From NCBI GenBank assembly GCA_003151595.1, contig PLXW01000058.1:587-40060 (forward strand): DNA of 39,474 bases. The letters are read 5' to 3'. Source of the DNA: Myxococcales bacterium (GTDB taxonomy: Bacteria; Myxococcota; Polyangia; Polyangiales; Polyangiaceae). Both the position numbers and the translations under genes were made by a program. The notes below the pieces were generated by a model, which was given only the letters and a program-made list of their open reading frames with translations, searched no databases and was not told where the DNA came from. Below, piece after piece: positions 18,536 to 28,248 of this stretch (positions are counted from its first letter, which is position 1; the number at the start of each line of letters is the position of its first letter).

Positions 18536-20515
18536 TCACCTCGTCACGCGTTCACGCCCGGCCGCGCTGCTCGCCGTCGCCGCGTGGTAGATTTGCGTGA
18601 TCTCGGCCTCGTCCAGGAAGCCGATGATGTGTCCGCTCTCGCTCACCACGAGCAGCTCGCGCGCGCCGCTCTTCAGCATCGTCTCCAGGGCGACGTGGAG
18701 ATCGACGTCTTCGCCGATGGACAGCGGCGCGGTCATCATGTCGTCGGCCAGCGCGAACATTCCGAGGTCCGGGTTCATGGCCATCGTGCGGAGCACGTCG
18801 GCGCTGATGATCCCTTCGAGCTTGCCGTCGTCGCCGATCACCGGAAACGCGTCCTGCCACTCCGACGACGCCACCTGCTGAATCACGTCGCGCGCCGACG
18901 TCTTCCGTTGAAACGTGATGTACGGCCGATCGCGCACGACGACGTCGCCGACACGAACGCCCTTCAGCACGTCGAAGATCAGGTCTTCGCGATGCGCCGG
19001 CGACTCGCGGCGCGTCGGAACCTGCGCGTGATAGAGCGATCGATTCCGGAGCATCACGAACGTGATCCCCTCGGCCAGCATCAGCGGGACGAGCAGGTCG
19101 TAGCTCCCGGCCAGCTCGCACACCATGACGAGCGAAGCGATCGGCACGTGCGCCAGTCCTCCGTAAAAGACGCCCATTCCTACGAGCGCGAACGCGCCGG
19201 GATCGAGCCGCGGGTCGTGCATCAACAGCTGCGCCGCGCGTCCGAACGCGCCGCCGAAGATCCCGCCCATCACGAGTGAAGGACCGAAGTCGCCAGCGCT
19301 CCCGCCCGACCCGACCGTGAACGCCGTCGCGACGATCTTCACGAGACACAGACCGAGCAGTAGCTCGACGCCGCCCCATCCGAGCGGAAACCACGACGCG
19401 CCGCTGATCGCGACCTGCGCCGCGCCATACCCGCCGCCAAGAATGCCGAGCCCCTGCCCGGGCTGACCGACGTGCGGGCCGACATACAAGATGATCGGCG
19501 TCGCGAACGCGCCCAGCGCGAGACCGCCGATGCCCGGCTTGACCCACTCCGGAATGCGAACGCGCGCGGCGAGTCGCTGAACGAACCGAAGCGCGCCGAG
19601 GAAGCCGCTCGCCACGACCGAGACGAGGATCGCCAGGAGGGCGTACAGCGGGAGGTGCGCGGGGATGAACGGGTAGCGCGGCGCGTGCGCGAACAACGTC
19701 GCTTCGCCGAAGAACGAGATGAACACCGAATACGCGACGACGCTGGCGAGGACGCTCGGCACGAGCGCGTCGGACTCGAAGTCGTCGCGATGGAGGACTT
19801 CGACCGCGAGAAGCGCCGCGCCTAGCGGCGTGCGAAAGACGGCGGCCATGCCCGCGGCGGTGCCGGCGACGAGCAAGATGCGGCGCTCGCGATCGGTGAC
19901 CTTCAAGTAGCGACCGACGATCGACCCGATCGCGCCGCCCATCTGCATCGTCGGCCCTTCGCGACCGCCGCTTCCGCCGGTGCCGAGGCAAAAGATCGAC
20001 GCGAGCACCTTCACGATGGGGACGCGCCTTCGCACGATCCCTTTCTGGTTGTGAAAGGCGTCGATGATCGCGTCCGATCCTCCGCCACGCGTCTCGGGCG
20101 CGAGCGTCGAGATCGCGCCGCCGATCAGCGCGCCGATCGCGGGAATCGCCCACAGGAGCCAAGGCCTCCACGCAGTCGGCTTCGCGTCCATCACCAGCTC
20201 GCCCGCGGCTTTCAGCGGCAAGTAGCCGGTCAGCCCTTCGAGCAAGAACCGCTGCATCACCTCCAGCCCGGCGACGAAGAGCGATCCCACGAGCCCCGCC
20301 GCTGCGCCGACGAGCGCCGCGTGAAGGAGCATCCGCCCCAGAAGCTGGAACCCGAGCGGAGCGGTGACCGCCGCGGATTGCTTCTGAATCACGCGCGTCA
20401 TCCGCCGCAGCACGTGCCCCGGAATGCGCGTCGAGACGCTCCCCGTGACGACTGCGCGCGTCGAGCTGCTTGGCGCCGATACCGGCGCGGGCGGGTCGTT
20501 CGGAGGCGGGCTCAC
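18536..20515 (-). CDS. ClC-family chloride channel with two C-terminal CBS domains
   Basis: The 659-residue membrane protein moves chloride (or a similar anion) across the inner membrane. GSGGREGP at 181-188 contains the gating glutamate E186; GSGGSAGDFGP at 402-412 is the second conserved ClC pore motif; about 60-490 holds the helical membrane domain. Two CBS domains follow (about 515-580 and 590-645), which usually bind adenine nucleotides and regulate gating. At the position of the internal proton glutamate of E. coli ClC-ec1 (E203) I read Val240 in LLAVEVLH; channels have Val here, while proton-coupled exchangers usually keep Glu. The start shown is GTG with no good ribosome site; GTG at residue 36 and ATG at residue 39 are alternatives that leave the membrane domain whole. 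The first 45 residues are Pro/Ser-rich. Confidence 0.93.
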   Translation of the reverse strand: MSPPPNDPPAPVSAPSSSTRAVVTGSVSTRIPGHVLRRMTRVIQKQSAAVTAPLGFQLLGRMLLHAALVGAAAGLVGSLFVAGLEVMQRFLLEGLTGYLPLKAAGELVMDAKPTAWRPWLLWAIPAIGALIGGAISTLAPETRGGGSDAIIDAFHNQKGIVRRRVPIVKVLASIFCLGTGGSGGREGPTMQMGGAIGSIVGRYLKVTDRERRILLVAGTAAGMAAVFRTPLGAALLAVEVLHRDDFESDALVPSVLASVVAYSVFISFFGEATLFAHAPRYPFIPAHLPLYALLAILVSVVASGFLGALRFVQRLAARVRIPEWVKPGIGGLALGAFATPIILYVGPHVGQPGQGLGILGGGYGAAQVAISGASWFPLGWGGVELLLGLCLVKIVATAFTVGSGGSAGDFGPSLVMGGIFGGAFGRAAQLLMHDPRLDPGAFALVGMGVFYGGLAHVPIASLVMVCELAGSYDLLVPLMLAEGITFVMLRNRSLYHAQVPTRRESPAHREDLIFDVLKGVRVGDVVVRDRPYITFQRKTSARDVIQQVASSEWQDAFPVIGDDGKLEGIISADVLRTMAMNPDLGMFALADDMMTAPLSIGEDVDLHVALETMLKSGARELLVVSESGHIIGFLDEAEITQIYHAATASSAAGRERVTR

Positions 20516-20559
20516 GCTTTGCGGACAGGGTACTCCCGCGGCCTGCAGCGTGCTTCGCC

Positions 20560-20588
20560 TTGACTGCGCTCGCGCCGTTCCTTATACG
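20560..20588 (+). promoter_or_regulatory. Sigma-70-type promoter candidate for ctaB
   Basis: TTGACT (20560-20565, five of six matches to TTGACA), a 17-base spacer, and TATACG (20583-20588, four of six matches to TATAAT). Transcription would start near 20595, only about 5 bases before the first ATG of ctaB at 20600, so the message would be almost leaderless. Confidence 0.5.
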
Positions 20589-20599
20589 CGGCCTGGCCG

Positions 20600-21502
20600 A
20601 TGCCAATGAGCAACGTCGCTGAAGCCTCGTTCGCGCAAGCCCAGACGCGCGTCCGCGTGCGTGACTACGTGGCGCTTGCGAAGCCGCGCATCACGACGAT
20701 GGTCGTCATCACGACGGCCGGTGGGCTCTTCCTCGCCCCCGCGGAGGTCGCAGCCCGTACGATCCTGTGCGCCCTCGTCGGCGTGTCCCTCATCGTGTCC
20801 GGCGCGAACGCGCTCAACATGGTGCTCGAGCGCGACGTCGATCGTCACATGGCCCGCACGCGCAACCGTCCGCTCCCCGCGGGTCGGCTCACGATGCGCC
20901 AGGCGCTGGTCTTCGGGCTCGTCACGTCGGTCATCTCCGTCCCGGTCCTCGCGTTCGGGGTGAACGCGCTCACCGCGATGCTCGCCGTCCTGGCGAACGT
21001 CATCTACGTGTTGGCGTACACGCCGCTGAAGCAACGCTCGCACCTGGCCCTCGAAGTCGGCGCGCTCCCCGGCGCCATCCCGCCGCTCCTCGGCTGGACG
21101 GCCGCCACCAACCGTATCGACGCGGGCGGCCTCGTCCTCTTCGCCATCCTCTTCGTCTGGCAAATCCCGCACTTCCACGCGATCGCGCTCTTCCGTCGCG
21201 AGGACTACGCGCGCGCCGGGCTTCAAGTGCTGCCGAACGCGCGGGGCGAAGACGTCACCAAGCACGCCATCGTCCGCTACCTCGCCGTGTTGCTCGCCGC
21301 CTCTCTCCTCTTGTTCCCGCTCGGCGTCGCGCACCTCACTTATCTTTTTTCAGCTGCGCTACTGGGGGCCGCGTTCTTTGCGTGGGGGTGCTGGGGCCTA
21401 CGAGCGTCGAGCGGCAATCGCTGGGCGCGGTCTCTCTTCGCGGCGTCGATTCTCTATCTCGTTGCCCTCTTCTCGATGCTCATGATCGATCAGATGATCT
21501 GA
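20600..21502 (+). CDS. ctaB: Protoheme IX farnesyltransferase (heme O synthase)
   Basis: CtaB/CyoE transfers a farnesyl group from farnesyl diphosphate to heme B, giving heme O, the precursor of heme A used by the caa3 oxidase encoded downstream. The 300-residue protein is the normal length and has about nine hydrophobic segments. Family motifs are present: NMVLERDVDRHMARTRNRPLP carries the Asp-rich prenyl-diphosphate site, then YTPLKQRS, GALPGAIPPLLGW, and WQIPHFHAIALFRREDY. Translation could start at ATG 20600 or 20606 (MSNVAEA); a promoter lies just upstream. It is divergent from the ClC gene (84-base gap) and 239 bases before actA, with a terminator-like hairpin at its stop codon. No heme A synthase (ctaA) is seen next to it. 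Confidence 0.96.
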   Translation: MPMSNVAEASFAQAQTRVRVRDYVALAKPRITTMVVITTAGGLFLAPAEVAARTILCALVGVSLIVSGANALNMVLERDVDRHMARTRNRPLPAGRLTMRQALVFGLVTSVISVPVLAFGVNALTAMLAVLANVIYVLAYTPLKQRSHLALEVGALPGAIPPLLGWTAATNRIDAGGLVLFAILFVWQIPHFHAIALFRREDYARAGLQVLPNARGEDVTKHAIVRYLAVLLAASLLLFPLGVAHLTYLFSAALLGAAFFAWGCWGLRASSGNRWARSLFAASILYLVALFSMLMIDQMI

Positions 21503-21540
21503 GCCGGAACGCCCCGGAAATTCGCTCAGCGCATTTTTTT
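21499..21540 (+). terminator. Intrinsic terminator candidate after ctaB
   Basis: CTGAGC (21499-21504, overlapping the ctaB stop) pairs with GCTCAG (21524-21529). Inside, CCGG (21504-21507) can pair with CCGG (21514-21517). A run of seven T follows at 21534-21540. This separates ctaB from the act operon. Confidence 0.5.
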
Positions 21541-21575
21541 CGCGGACCTCTCGCGGAGAAACCTTGGATCCAGGC

Positions 21576-21605
21576 TTGTACGATCTCCGCGCCCTCCTCT
21601 ATAAG
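21576..21605 (+). promoter_or_regulatory. Promoter candidate for the act-cox operon, with a leader of about 130 bases
   Basis: TTGTAC (21576-21581), an 18-base spacer, and TATAAG (21600-21605, five of six matches to TATAAT). The -35 box is poor (three of six), which suggests help from an activator. The stretch from here to actA at 21742 contains no gene; I see no riboswitch or clear hairpin in it. Confidence 0.35.
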
Positions 21606-21741
21606 AGCGCCCGCTCGAGGTCTTTTCGGTAACTTCCGAACCCTCGCGCAACCCCGCGGGCCCGTCTGCGCCGCGGTCTCCTCAGCATCGCGCGTCCCCA
21701 GTCGTCGCCGAGCGCCGCTTCTCCAATGAGCGGCAGATGCC

Positions 21742-22362
21742 ATGCAGATATTCCCCCGCTCGATCAACAAACTCCCTCTGATCGTCGCCGTCGGCGCCAA
21801 CTTGGCGCTGGTCGGTGTGGTGTTCGCGTTCTGGTACTGGCTGTCGCCGAAGAACCTCGTCCAGGGGTACATGCCGACGCAGCCGGTCCCGTACAGTCAC
21901 CGCCTCCACGTCGGTCAGTTGGGCCTCGATTGTCGTTACTGCCACGCGAACATCGAGCGCGCGGCCAAAGCGATGATCCCCCCCACGCAAGTCTGCATGG
22001 GATGCCACTCGATCGTTAAGACCGACTCCGCGAAGCTCGCGCCGATCCGCGCCAGCTGGGAGACGGGCAAGGCGGTGGAGTGGGTCCAGGTGCATCGACT
22101 GCCGGACCACGTGTTCTTCGATCACAGCGTGCACCTGCACGCCGGGGTCGGATGCGTCTCGTGTCACGGGCGCGTCGACGAAGAAGAGATCGTCAAAGTG
22201 CAGACCCCGTTGAGCATGGGCTGGTGCCTCGAGTGCCACCGTGATCCGACGCCGAATCTGCGGCCTCGCAGCGAGATCACCAACATGACGTGGACGAACG
22301 ACGGGAGCTTCAAGGCGCCGGCGGTCACCCCTCCGCAGCAGTGCTCCGGGTGTCACCGATGA
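21742..22362 (+). CDS. actA: ACIII subunit ActA, membrane-anchored pentaheme cytochrome c
   Basis: ActA is the multiheme cytochrome of Alternative Complex III, which oxidises menaquinol and reduces cytochrome c. After one N-terminal membrane segment (about residues 12-34), the periplasmic part holds exactly five CXXCH heme sites starting at Cys64, Cys85, Cys138, Cys162 and Cys201; the last lies at the C-terminus (CSGCHR). The many other His residues (for example in the PYSHRLHVG and DHSVHLHAGVG stretches) would supply distal ligands. The 206-residue length fits the family. Its TGA overlaps the ATG of actB (ATGA), so the two are translationally coupled. ATGs at 21726 and 21737 are out of frame or isolated; 21742 gives the expected membrane start. 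Confidence 0.95.
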   Translation: MQIFPRSINKLPLIVAVGANLALVGVVFAFWYWLSPKNLVQGYMPTQPVPYSHRLHVGQLGLDCRYCHANIERAAKAMIPPTQVCMGCHSIVKTDSAKLAPIRASWETGKAVEWVQVHRLPDHVFFDHSVHLHAGVGCVSCHGRVDEEEIVKVQTPLSMGWCLECHRDPTPNLRPRSEITNMTWTNDGSFKAPAVTPPQQCSGCHR

Positions 22363-25300
22363 GTAAGCGTCAACCGTACGAGCTGGCCGCCAAGCGCGAC
22401 GCAGCGCCGATCTTTTGGAAGAGCCTCGAGCAGAAGGCGAACCCCGAGCGCGCTGCGAAGCAGGCGACGGCGGAGTTCCCGCGTGAGACCGTCGGCCAGG
22501 ATTTCGCGAGCAAAGATCTGCTCGGCCCGGTCGGGCGTCGCGGGTTCTTGTTCGGCGGGATGAGCGCTGCGCTCCTCGCGGTCGAAGGGTGCGCGCGTCG
22601 GCCGGTGGAGAACATCCTGCCGTACTCGAAGGCGCCCGAGTACATGCTGCCGGGCATTCCGGTGCACTACGCGACGGTGCGCGAGCATCGGGGCGATGCC
22701 ATCGGCCTCGTGGTCGAGAACCACGAAGGTCGCCCGACCAAGCTCGAAGGAAACACCGACCATCCGGGGAGCTTCGGCGGTTGCGACGCGATCACCCAGG
22801 CGTCGATCCTCGACCTGTACGATCCCGATCGCTCCAACGGCCCGCGCCAAGCGACCAAAGAAGCGAAGTGGGAAGACTTCGAAGCGTTCGTGAAGACGAA
22901 GACCGCGGCGCTCGCGGCCGACGGGGGCGCGAAGCTTCGCGTGCTCATGCCGCCGACGAACTCGCCGACGGTCATGCGCATGCGCGACGCGCTCGTCGCG
23001 AAGTTCCCGCAAGCGCGCGTTCACTCGTGGACGCCGGTGTCGCAGTCGAACGCCCGTGAGGGGTCGCGCATCGCGTTCGGCAAGGCGGTCACCACGATCG
23101 TCGATTACCGATTCGCGCGCGTCGTGCTCGCCCTCGACTCCGATTTCCTCCAGACCGAGCCGGGGATGATTCGCGCGACGCGCCTCTTCTCGCGCGGTCG
23201 CAGGCTCCGTTCGTCGCACGAAGGCATGAGCCGGCTGTACGTGGTCGAGCCGTCGTACACGACGACGGGCGCGAACGCCGATCATCGGCTCCGCCTCGCG
23301 GCCCGGCAGATCGAGCCGTACCTGGTCGCGCTCGGCAAAGAGCTCTCGACGCGGCAAGGGGTCGACCTCTCACAGCTCGCGCCGCTCTTCGCGCTGTCGA
23401 ACGGCAACGTCGATGGCGTTCCGCCGAAGTGGATCAAGGCCGTCGCCGACGAGCTGGCGGCCACGCGCGGTCGCGCGGCGATCCTCATCGGGTCGCGTCA
23501 GCCTCCACACCTTCACGCTCTCGTTCACGCGCTCAACGCCGCGCTCGGAAACGCGGGGACCACGATCGGCACGTACCCGATCAACGATGTCGCCGAGCGC
23601 GACGTCGCGACGGACCTGCGCGAGCTCACCGCCGACATCGATGCCGGCAAGGTCGAGACGCTGGTCATGCTGGGCGGCAACCCCGTCTACGACGCGCCGG
23701 CCGATCTCAAGTTCGGCGAGAAGCTCGCCAAGGTTCCGACGAGCATTCACCTCGGCCACTCGGTCGACGAGACCGGCTCGAAGTGCACGTGGCACCTGCC
23801 GCGCGCGCACGAGCTCGAGTCGTGGGGCGATCAGCGATCGCTCGACGGGTCGCTCGCGGTTCAGCAGCCGATGATCGCGCCGCTCTACGGCGGTCGCAGC
23901 GACATCGAGGTCCTCGCGCTCTTCACCGGCGACGCGCCGAAGGGCTTCGACCTGGTTCGCGCGACGTTCAAGGCCGGCACGACCGCTCCCGCCTCGGTCA
24001 TGGACCAAGCGTGGAAGACGGGGCTCAACAAGGGGATCTTCGCCGGCGCCGGCAGTCACCCGATGGGCCCGGTGGCTGTGGTCGCCGAGGCGATCATCGC
24101 CGCCTTTCCGCGCAACCTTCCGCCGCGCCCGCTCGGCCTCGACAACCTCGAGGTCGAATTCGCGGTCGACCCGAAGGTGTTCGACGGTCGCTACGCGAAC
24201 AATCCGTGGCTCCTCGAGCTGCCGGATCTGATGACCAAGATTTGCTGGGACAACGCGGCCTGCATCTCGCCCGCGACCGCCAAGGCGCTCGGCGTCGAGA
24301 GCGGCGACGTCCTCTCGCTCTCGCGCCCCGGCGCTGGAACCGTGGAAATCCCCGCGTGGATTCTCCCCGGCCAGGCCGACAACACCGTCACCGTGAACCT
24401 CGGCTGGGGTCGCGCGGTCACCGGTCGCTACGGCAAGGGGGTCGGCTTCGACGTCTACCCGCTCCGCACGAGCGACGCGCTCGGCTTTGCCGACGGCGTG
24501 AAGGCGCAGAAGACCGGGAAGACCTGGCCGCTCGTGCAGACCCAAGAGCACCAGTCGATGGAAGGTCGCCCCATCGCGATCGACACGACGCTCGAGGACT
24601 ACAAGAGCCACCCGAACTTCGCGCAATTCAAGACGCCGGACCCCAAGGTCCTGCCGTTGTGGAAGCCTGTAGAATACAACGGTCACAAGTGGGGGATGGT
24701 CATCGACCTCTCCTCGTGCACCGGCTGCGATGCGTGCGTCATCGCCTGCCAGGCCGAGAACAACATCGCGACGGTCGGCAAAGATCAGGTCGAGCGCAAC
24801 CGCGAGATGTACTGGATCCGCATCGACCGCTACTTCGTCGGCGACGACGAGTCGAACCCCGCCGTCTCGATGCAGCCCGTCGCCTGCCAGCAGTGCGAAG
24901 AAGCTCCGTGCGAGAACGTCTGCCCGGTGAACGCCACCGCGCACAGCCCCGAGGGGCTGAACGACATGGCCTACAACCGCTGCATCGGCACCCGGTATTG
25001 CGGCAACAACTGCCCGTACAAGGTCCGTCGCTTCAACTACCTCGAGTTCCAGGGCGGCCCGACCGGGTCCAGCCCCGACACGATGTACGGCGACATCCCG
25101 GAAACGCGGAAGATGCAGTTCAACCCCGACGTCACCGTGCGCATGCGCGGCGTCATGGAGAAGTGCACGTACTGCGTGCAGCGAATCCAGGAGGGGAAGA
25201 TCGCGGCCAAGCGCGAAGACCGTCCACGCATTCGCGATCGTGAGATCACGACCGCGTGTGAGCAGGCGTGTCCGGCGGAAGCCATCACGTTCGGCGACTT

Positions 25301-25439
25301 GAACGATCCGACGTCGCGCGTCGCGAAGCAGTCCGAGGTCGATCGCGGGTATCACCTCCTCAGCGAGCTCGGCACGCACCCACGAACCACCTTCCTGGGC
25401 AAGATTCGCAATCCCAACCCGGCAATGGAGCAGGGCTGA
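22359..25439 (+). CDS. actB: ACIII subunit ActB, TAT-variant Fe-S/molybdopterin-like protein
   Basis: The 1026-residue ActB fuses a molybdopterin-oxidoreductase-like domain (about 90-740) to a four-cluster ferredoxin domain (about 760-1010). In known ACIII the first domain lacks molybdenum and serves structure. Export is by a variant Tat signal placed inside: a 58-residue leader precedes [19 protein letters not shown] (twin Arg 60-61), then Cys78. Fe-S ligands appear as [35 protein letters not shown] and CTYC with CEQAC. That is 15 cysteines, the number expected for three [4Fe-4S] and one [3Fe-4S] cluster, as described for ACIII of Rhodothermus and Flavobacterium. The start at 22359 overlaps the actA stop; an in-frame ATG at 22290 lies inside actA and is not credible. 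The stop TGA shares one base with the actC ATG. Confidence 0.95.
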   Translation: MSKRQPYELAAKRDAAPIFWKSLEQKANPERAAKQATAEFPRETVGQDFASKDLLGPVGRRGFLFGGMSAALLAVEGCARRPVENILPYSKAPEYMLPGIPVHYATVREHRGDAIGLVVENHEGRPTKLEGNTDHPGSFGGCDAITQASILDLYDPDRSNGPRQATKEAKWEDFEAFVKTKTAALAADGGAKLRVLMPPTNSPTVMRMRDALVAKFPQARVHSWTPVSQSNAREGSRIAFGKAVTTIVDYRFARVVLALDSDFLQTEPGMIRATRLFSRGRRLRSSHEGMSRLYVVEPSYTTTGANADHRLRLAARQIEPYLVALGKELSTRQGVDLSQLAPLFALSNGNVDGVPPKWIKAVADELAATRGRAAILIGSRQPPHLHALVHALNAALGNAGTTIGTYPINDVAERDVATDLRELTADIDAGKVETLVMLGGNPVYDAPADLKFGEKLAKVPTSIHLGHSVDETGSKCTWHLPRAHELESWGDQRSLDGSLAVQQPMIAPLYGGRSDIEVLALFTGDAPKGFDLVRATFKAGTTAPASVMDQAWKTGLNKGIFAGAGSHPMGPVAVVAEAIIAAFPRNLPPRPLGLDNLEVEFAVDPKVFDGRYANNPWLLELPDLMTKICWDNAACISPATAKALGVESGDVLSLSRPGAGTVEIPAWILPGQADNTVTVNLGWGRAVTGRYGKGVGFDVYPLRTSDALGFADGVKAQKTGKTWPLVQTQEHQSMEGRPIAIDTTLEDYKSHPNFAQFKTPDPKVLPLWKPVEYNGHKWGMVIDLSSCTGCDACVIACQAENNIATVGKDQVERNREMYWIRIDRYFVGDDESNPAVSMQPVACQQCEEAPCENVCPVNATAHSPEGLNDMAYNRCIGTRYCGNNCPYKVRRFNYLEFQGGPTGSSPDTMYGDIPETRKMQFNPDVTVRMRGVMEKCTYCVQRIQEGKIAAKREDRPRIRDREITTACEQACPAEAITFGDLNDPTSRVAKQSEVDRGYHLLSELGTHPRTTFLGKIRNPNPAMEQG

Positions 25440-26878
25440 TGGCGTACTGGGAGCCCATTAAAGAGATCGGCGAAACTCCGCTCATCTCTCCGAACGAGAC
25501 CTTCCACTCGATCAACGAGAAGGTCTTCAGCGTCAACGAGACGAAGGCGCCTCGCGGCTGGTGGATCGCGTTCCTCACGGCCGTGACGTTCACGATCATC
25601 CTGTTCTCGTGCGTCGGCTGGCTGTTCTGGGAAGGCGTCGGCGTCTGGGGAAACATGTCGCCGGTCTACTGGGCCTGGGACATCACCAACTTCGTTTGGT
25701 GGATCGGCATCGGTCACGCCGGCACGCTCATCAGCGCCGTCCTCTTCCTGTTCCGACAGAAGTGGCGCACGTCGATCAACCGGTTCGCCGAAGCGATGAC
25801 GATCTTCGCCGTCATCTGCGCGCTCCTGTTCCCCGGCATCCACGTCGGGCGGCCGTGGTTCGCGTACTACATGTTCCCGTTCCCCAACCAGATGACCATC
25901 TGGCCGAACTTCAAGAGCCCGCTCGTGTGGGACTTGTTCGCGGTGAGCACGTACTTCACGGTCTCTCTGCTCTTTTGGTACACGGGGCTCATCCCCGACT
26001 TCGCGTCGCTCCGCGACCGCGCGAAGAGCAAGACAACACGCCTCGTCTACGGCGTCTTCGCCCTCGGCTGGCGCGGCGCGAACCGTCACTGGCAGCACTA
26101 TGAGCGCGCGTATCTGATCCTCGCGGCACTCTCCACGCCGCTCGTTCTGTCCGTGCACTCGGTCGTTTCGTTCGACTTTGCCACGTCGGTCATCCCCGGC
26201 TGGCACACGACGATCTTTCCGCCGTACTTCGTCGCCGGCGCCGTCTTCAGCGGCTTCGCGATGGTCATGACGCTCGCGCTCATCACCCGCGCCATCTACG
26301 GGATGAAGAGCATCATCACCATCAAGCACCTCGAGCTGATGAACAAGATCATGCTCGTGACGGGCAGCCTCGTTGGCTACGCGTACGGCATGGAGTTCTT
26401 CATCGCCTGGTACTCAAGCAACGCGTACGAGGCGTACCACTTCTTCCACGCACGCGCGGCCGGGCCGTTCTGGTGGGCGTGGACGCTGATGATGTCCTGC
26501 AACGTCATCGTTCCGCAGGTGTTCTGGTTCAAGAAGATGCGTCGGAGCATCCCGGTGATGTTCCTGGCGTCGATCCTCATCAACGTCGGAATGTGGTTCG
26601 AGCGCTTCGTCATCATCGTGACGTCGCTCTATCGGGACTTCATGCCGAGCGCGTGGGCCATCTACAAGCCGACGATCATCGACATCTTCACGTACATGGG
26701 CACGCTGGGGCTCTTCTTCTCGTGCTTCCTCCTCTTCATCCGCTGGATCCCGATGATCGCCGTCGCGGAAGTGAAGGGCGTCCTACCCGCCGCCGATCCG
26801 CACTTCGGTCACGCCCACGCACACGACGAAGCGCATCACTCCGAACCCGCGGGCGCAGTCCCCGTTCCGGGGGAATGA
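25439..26878 (+). CDS. actC: ACIII subunit ActC, NrfD/PsrC-like quinol-binding membrane protein
   Basis: ActC is the integral membrane subunit that binds quinol and docks beneath the Fe-S part of ActB. The 479-residue protein has about ten hydrophobic helices of the NrfD type. It starts with a cytoplasmic stretch [16 protein letters not shown]; the first membrane helix runs near 42-65; motifs such as [24 protein letters not shown] and [12 protein letters not shown] are typical of ActC. The C-terminus ends in a His/Asp-rich tail ([13 protein letters not shown]) that looks metal-loving. The TGATG overlap with actB fixes the start at 25439; the longer in-frame opening from 25268 lies within actB and encodes a non-natural Arg/Ser-rich leader. 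actD begins 3 bases after the stop. Confidence 0.95.
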   Translation: MAYWEPIKEIGETPLISPNETFHSINEKVFSVNETKAPRGWWIAFLTAVTFTIILFSCVGWLFWEGVGVWGNMSPVYWAWDITNFVWWIGIGHAGTLISAVLFLFRQKWRTSINRFAEAMTIFAVICALLFPGIHVGRPWFAYYMFPFPNQMTIWPNFKSPLVWDLFAVSTYFTVSLLFWYTGLIPDFASLRDRAKSKTTRLVYGVFALGWRGANRHWQHYERAYLILAALSTPLVLSVHSVVSFDFATSVIPGWHTTIFPPYFVAGAVFSGFAMVMTLALITRAIYGMKSIITIKHLELMNKIMLVTGSLVGYAYGMEFFIAWYSSNAYEAYHFFHARAAGPFWWAWTLMMSCNVIVPQVFWFKKMRRSIPVMFLASILINVGMWFERFVIIVTSLYRDFMPSAWAIYKPTIIDIFTYMGTLGLFFSCFLLFIRWIPMIAVAEVKGVLPAADPHFGHAHAHDEAHHSEPAGAVPVPGE

Positions 26879-26881
26879 GCG

Positions 26882-27601
26882 ATGAGCAAAGACACCAAGA
26901 ACGACGTCAACGAGTCCATCCCGGAGCCCCTGGAAGTGGAACGAACTCCCGATAAGACCGTGGGAGAGGCGAAGGCTCACGAGATCCGGCCCGAAGAGCA
27001 CGGTGCGCCTCCGCCGTCGAAGGCCGGCGGATCGAAGGGCGGGCGCGAGGGCTCGCAGCGGCCGCTGCTCATGTTGGCCGAGTTCGACACTCCCGGCGGC
27101 TGCATGCACGGAGCCGAGAAGCTCCGCGACGCCGGCTACACCAAGTTCGACGCGCACACGCCGTTCCCGGTTCACGGGATGGACAAGGCGATGGGCCTTC
27201 CCGACTCGAAGCTCGGCTGGATCGTCCTCACCTTCGGCCTCAGCGGGACGTTCCTCGCGTGGCTGATGATGTACTGGATGAACGGGGTCGATTACCCGAT
27301 CGTCGTCGGCGGCAAGCCGCCGGGCACGTTGCCTTCGATGATTCCGATCATGTTCGAAGTGACGGTGCTTTTCTCGTCGCTCACCGCGGTGTTCGGGATG
27401 CTGGGGCTCAACAAGCTCCCGCGGCACCACCACCCGCTGTTCTTCTCGGAGCGCTTCAAGGGGTTCTCCGACGACAAGTTCTTCCTCTCGGTCGAAGTGG
27501 AAGATCCGAAATACGACGCGAACCGGACGCGCGCGCTCTTCGAGTCCGCGAAGGCCCAGGCCGTCGAGATCGTTCGTGACCTCGAAGAGGGGACGCCATG
27601 A
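26882..27601 (+). CDS. actD: ACIII subunit ActD (DUF3341)
   Basis: ActD is a small two-helix membrane subunit of ACIII; the family has no cofactor. The 239-residue protein has a hydrophilic N-terminal extension of about 60 residues rich in Glu, Lys and Pro, then the conserved DUF3341 core: MLAEFDTPGGCMHGAEKLRDAG, TPFPVHGMDKAMGLPDSKLG, two membrane helices around 110-130 and 148-172, and the LPRHHHPLF segment. The N-terminal extension is longer than I expect for the family. A GGGGGA ribosome site lies 8 bases before ATG 26882; an ATG at 26875 is out of frame. The stop TGA overlaps the actE start (ATGA). Confidence 0.93.
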   Translation: MSKDTKNDVNESIPEPLEVERTPDKTVGEAKAHEIRPEEHGAPPPSKAGGSKGGREGSQRPLLMLAEFDTPGGCMHGAEKLRDAGYTKFDAHTPFPVHGMDKAMGLPDSKLGWIVLTFGLSGTFLAWLMMYWMNGVDYPIVVGGKPPGTLPSMIPIMFEVTVLFSSLTAVFGMLGLNKLPRHHHPLFFSERFKGFSDDKFFLSVEVEDPKYDANRTRALFESAKAQAVEIVRDLEEGTP

Positions 27602-28248
27602 GCCGCGCGTATTTGATTCTCACAGTGGCGCTCGGCGCCGGCGCGTTCGCCAGCCTCACCGGCTGTCGCGGGCAGACGTCGAAAGAGAGCCCCATCGTCG
27701 GCATCCGCGGGATGTACGACCAGCCGCGCTACGACATGCAGTCGAAGGTGTCGTTCTTCCCGGATCATCGCTCGATGCGCATGCCGGTCGAGAACACCGT
27801 GTCGCGCGAAGACGTGCTCGATCCGCAGATCGCCACCGGGCGGCTCGCGGACGACAGCGGCTACGTCCTCACGATCCCGAACGACGTCATCCGCCCGCGC
27901 GACGCGCGTGCCACGGTCGACGGCGAACAGGGCGGCGGGATGGAAGCGCTCGAGACGCGCGGGCGCGAGCGCTTCAACATCTATTGCACCCCTTGCCATG
28001 ACAAGACCGGAAGCGGCAAAGGCATGGCGGTGAAGCACGGGATGATCGCGCCGCCGAGCTTCCACCAGGATCGCATCCGGCACATGCCAGACGGTCAGCT
28101 CTACGCGACCATCTCGAACGGGATTCGCAACATGCCGTCGTATGGCATCTCCATACCTGTCAGCGATCGTTGGGCGATCGTCGCGTACGTGCGCGCGCTC
28201 CAACTGAGCCAAGCGCAGATCGCGACGTCGAAGGAGTCCGAGCTGTGA
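27598..28248 (+). CDS. actE: ACIII subunit ActE, monoheme cytochrome c lipoprotein
   Basis: ActE is the monoheme cytochrome c subunit of ACIII and the probable exit point for electrons to the oxidase. The 216-residue protein begins with a lipoprotein signal and lipobox LTGC (Cys23), so it is anchored on the periplasmic side. One heme site, CTPCH, lies at 130-134, and the Met in GIRNMPSYG is a likely sixth ligand. The region 31-115 (GIRGMYDQPRYD onward) is a conserved ActE segment before the cytochrome fold. It overlaps actD by ATGA and actF by GTGA. The length is typical for an ActE with one heme. Confidence 0.94.
   Translation: MSRAYLILTVALGAGAFASLTGCRGQTSKESPIVGIRGMYDQPRYDMQSKVSFFPDHRSMRMPVENTVSREDVLDPQIATGRLADDSGYVLTIPNDVIRPRDARATVDGEQGGGMEALETRGRERFNIYCTPCHDKTGSGKGMAVKHGMIAPPSFHQDRIRHMPDGQLYATISNGIRNMPSYGISIPVSDRWAIVAYVRALQLSQAQIATSKESEL

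Noticed and set aside
18552..20606. 684-codon minus-strand frame overlapping the ClC gene
   Set aside because: It is Arg/Ala-rich and featureless, in another frame of the same strand; the ClC frame has all family motifs.
23370..25379. 669-codon minus-strand frame opposite actB
   Set aside because: No recognisable domain; actB on the other strand is certain.
22359..25439. A catalytic molybdenum oxidoreductase
   Set aside because: The gene order and the variant Tat leader identify ActB, whose molybdopterin-like domain is known to lack the cofactor.
22290..28244. Longer in-frame starts for actB (22290), actC (25268) and actF (28170)
   Set aside because: Each would lie deep inside the upstream gene and add unnatural sequence; the overlapping ATGA, TGATG and GTGA starts give the expected N-termini.
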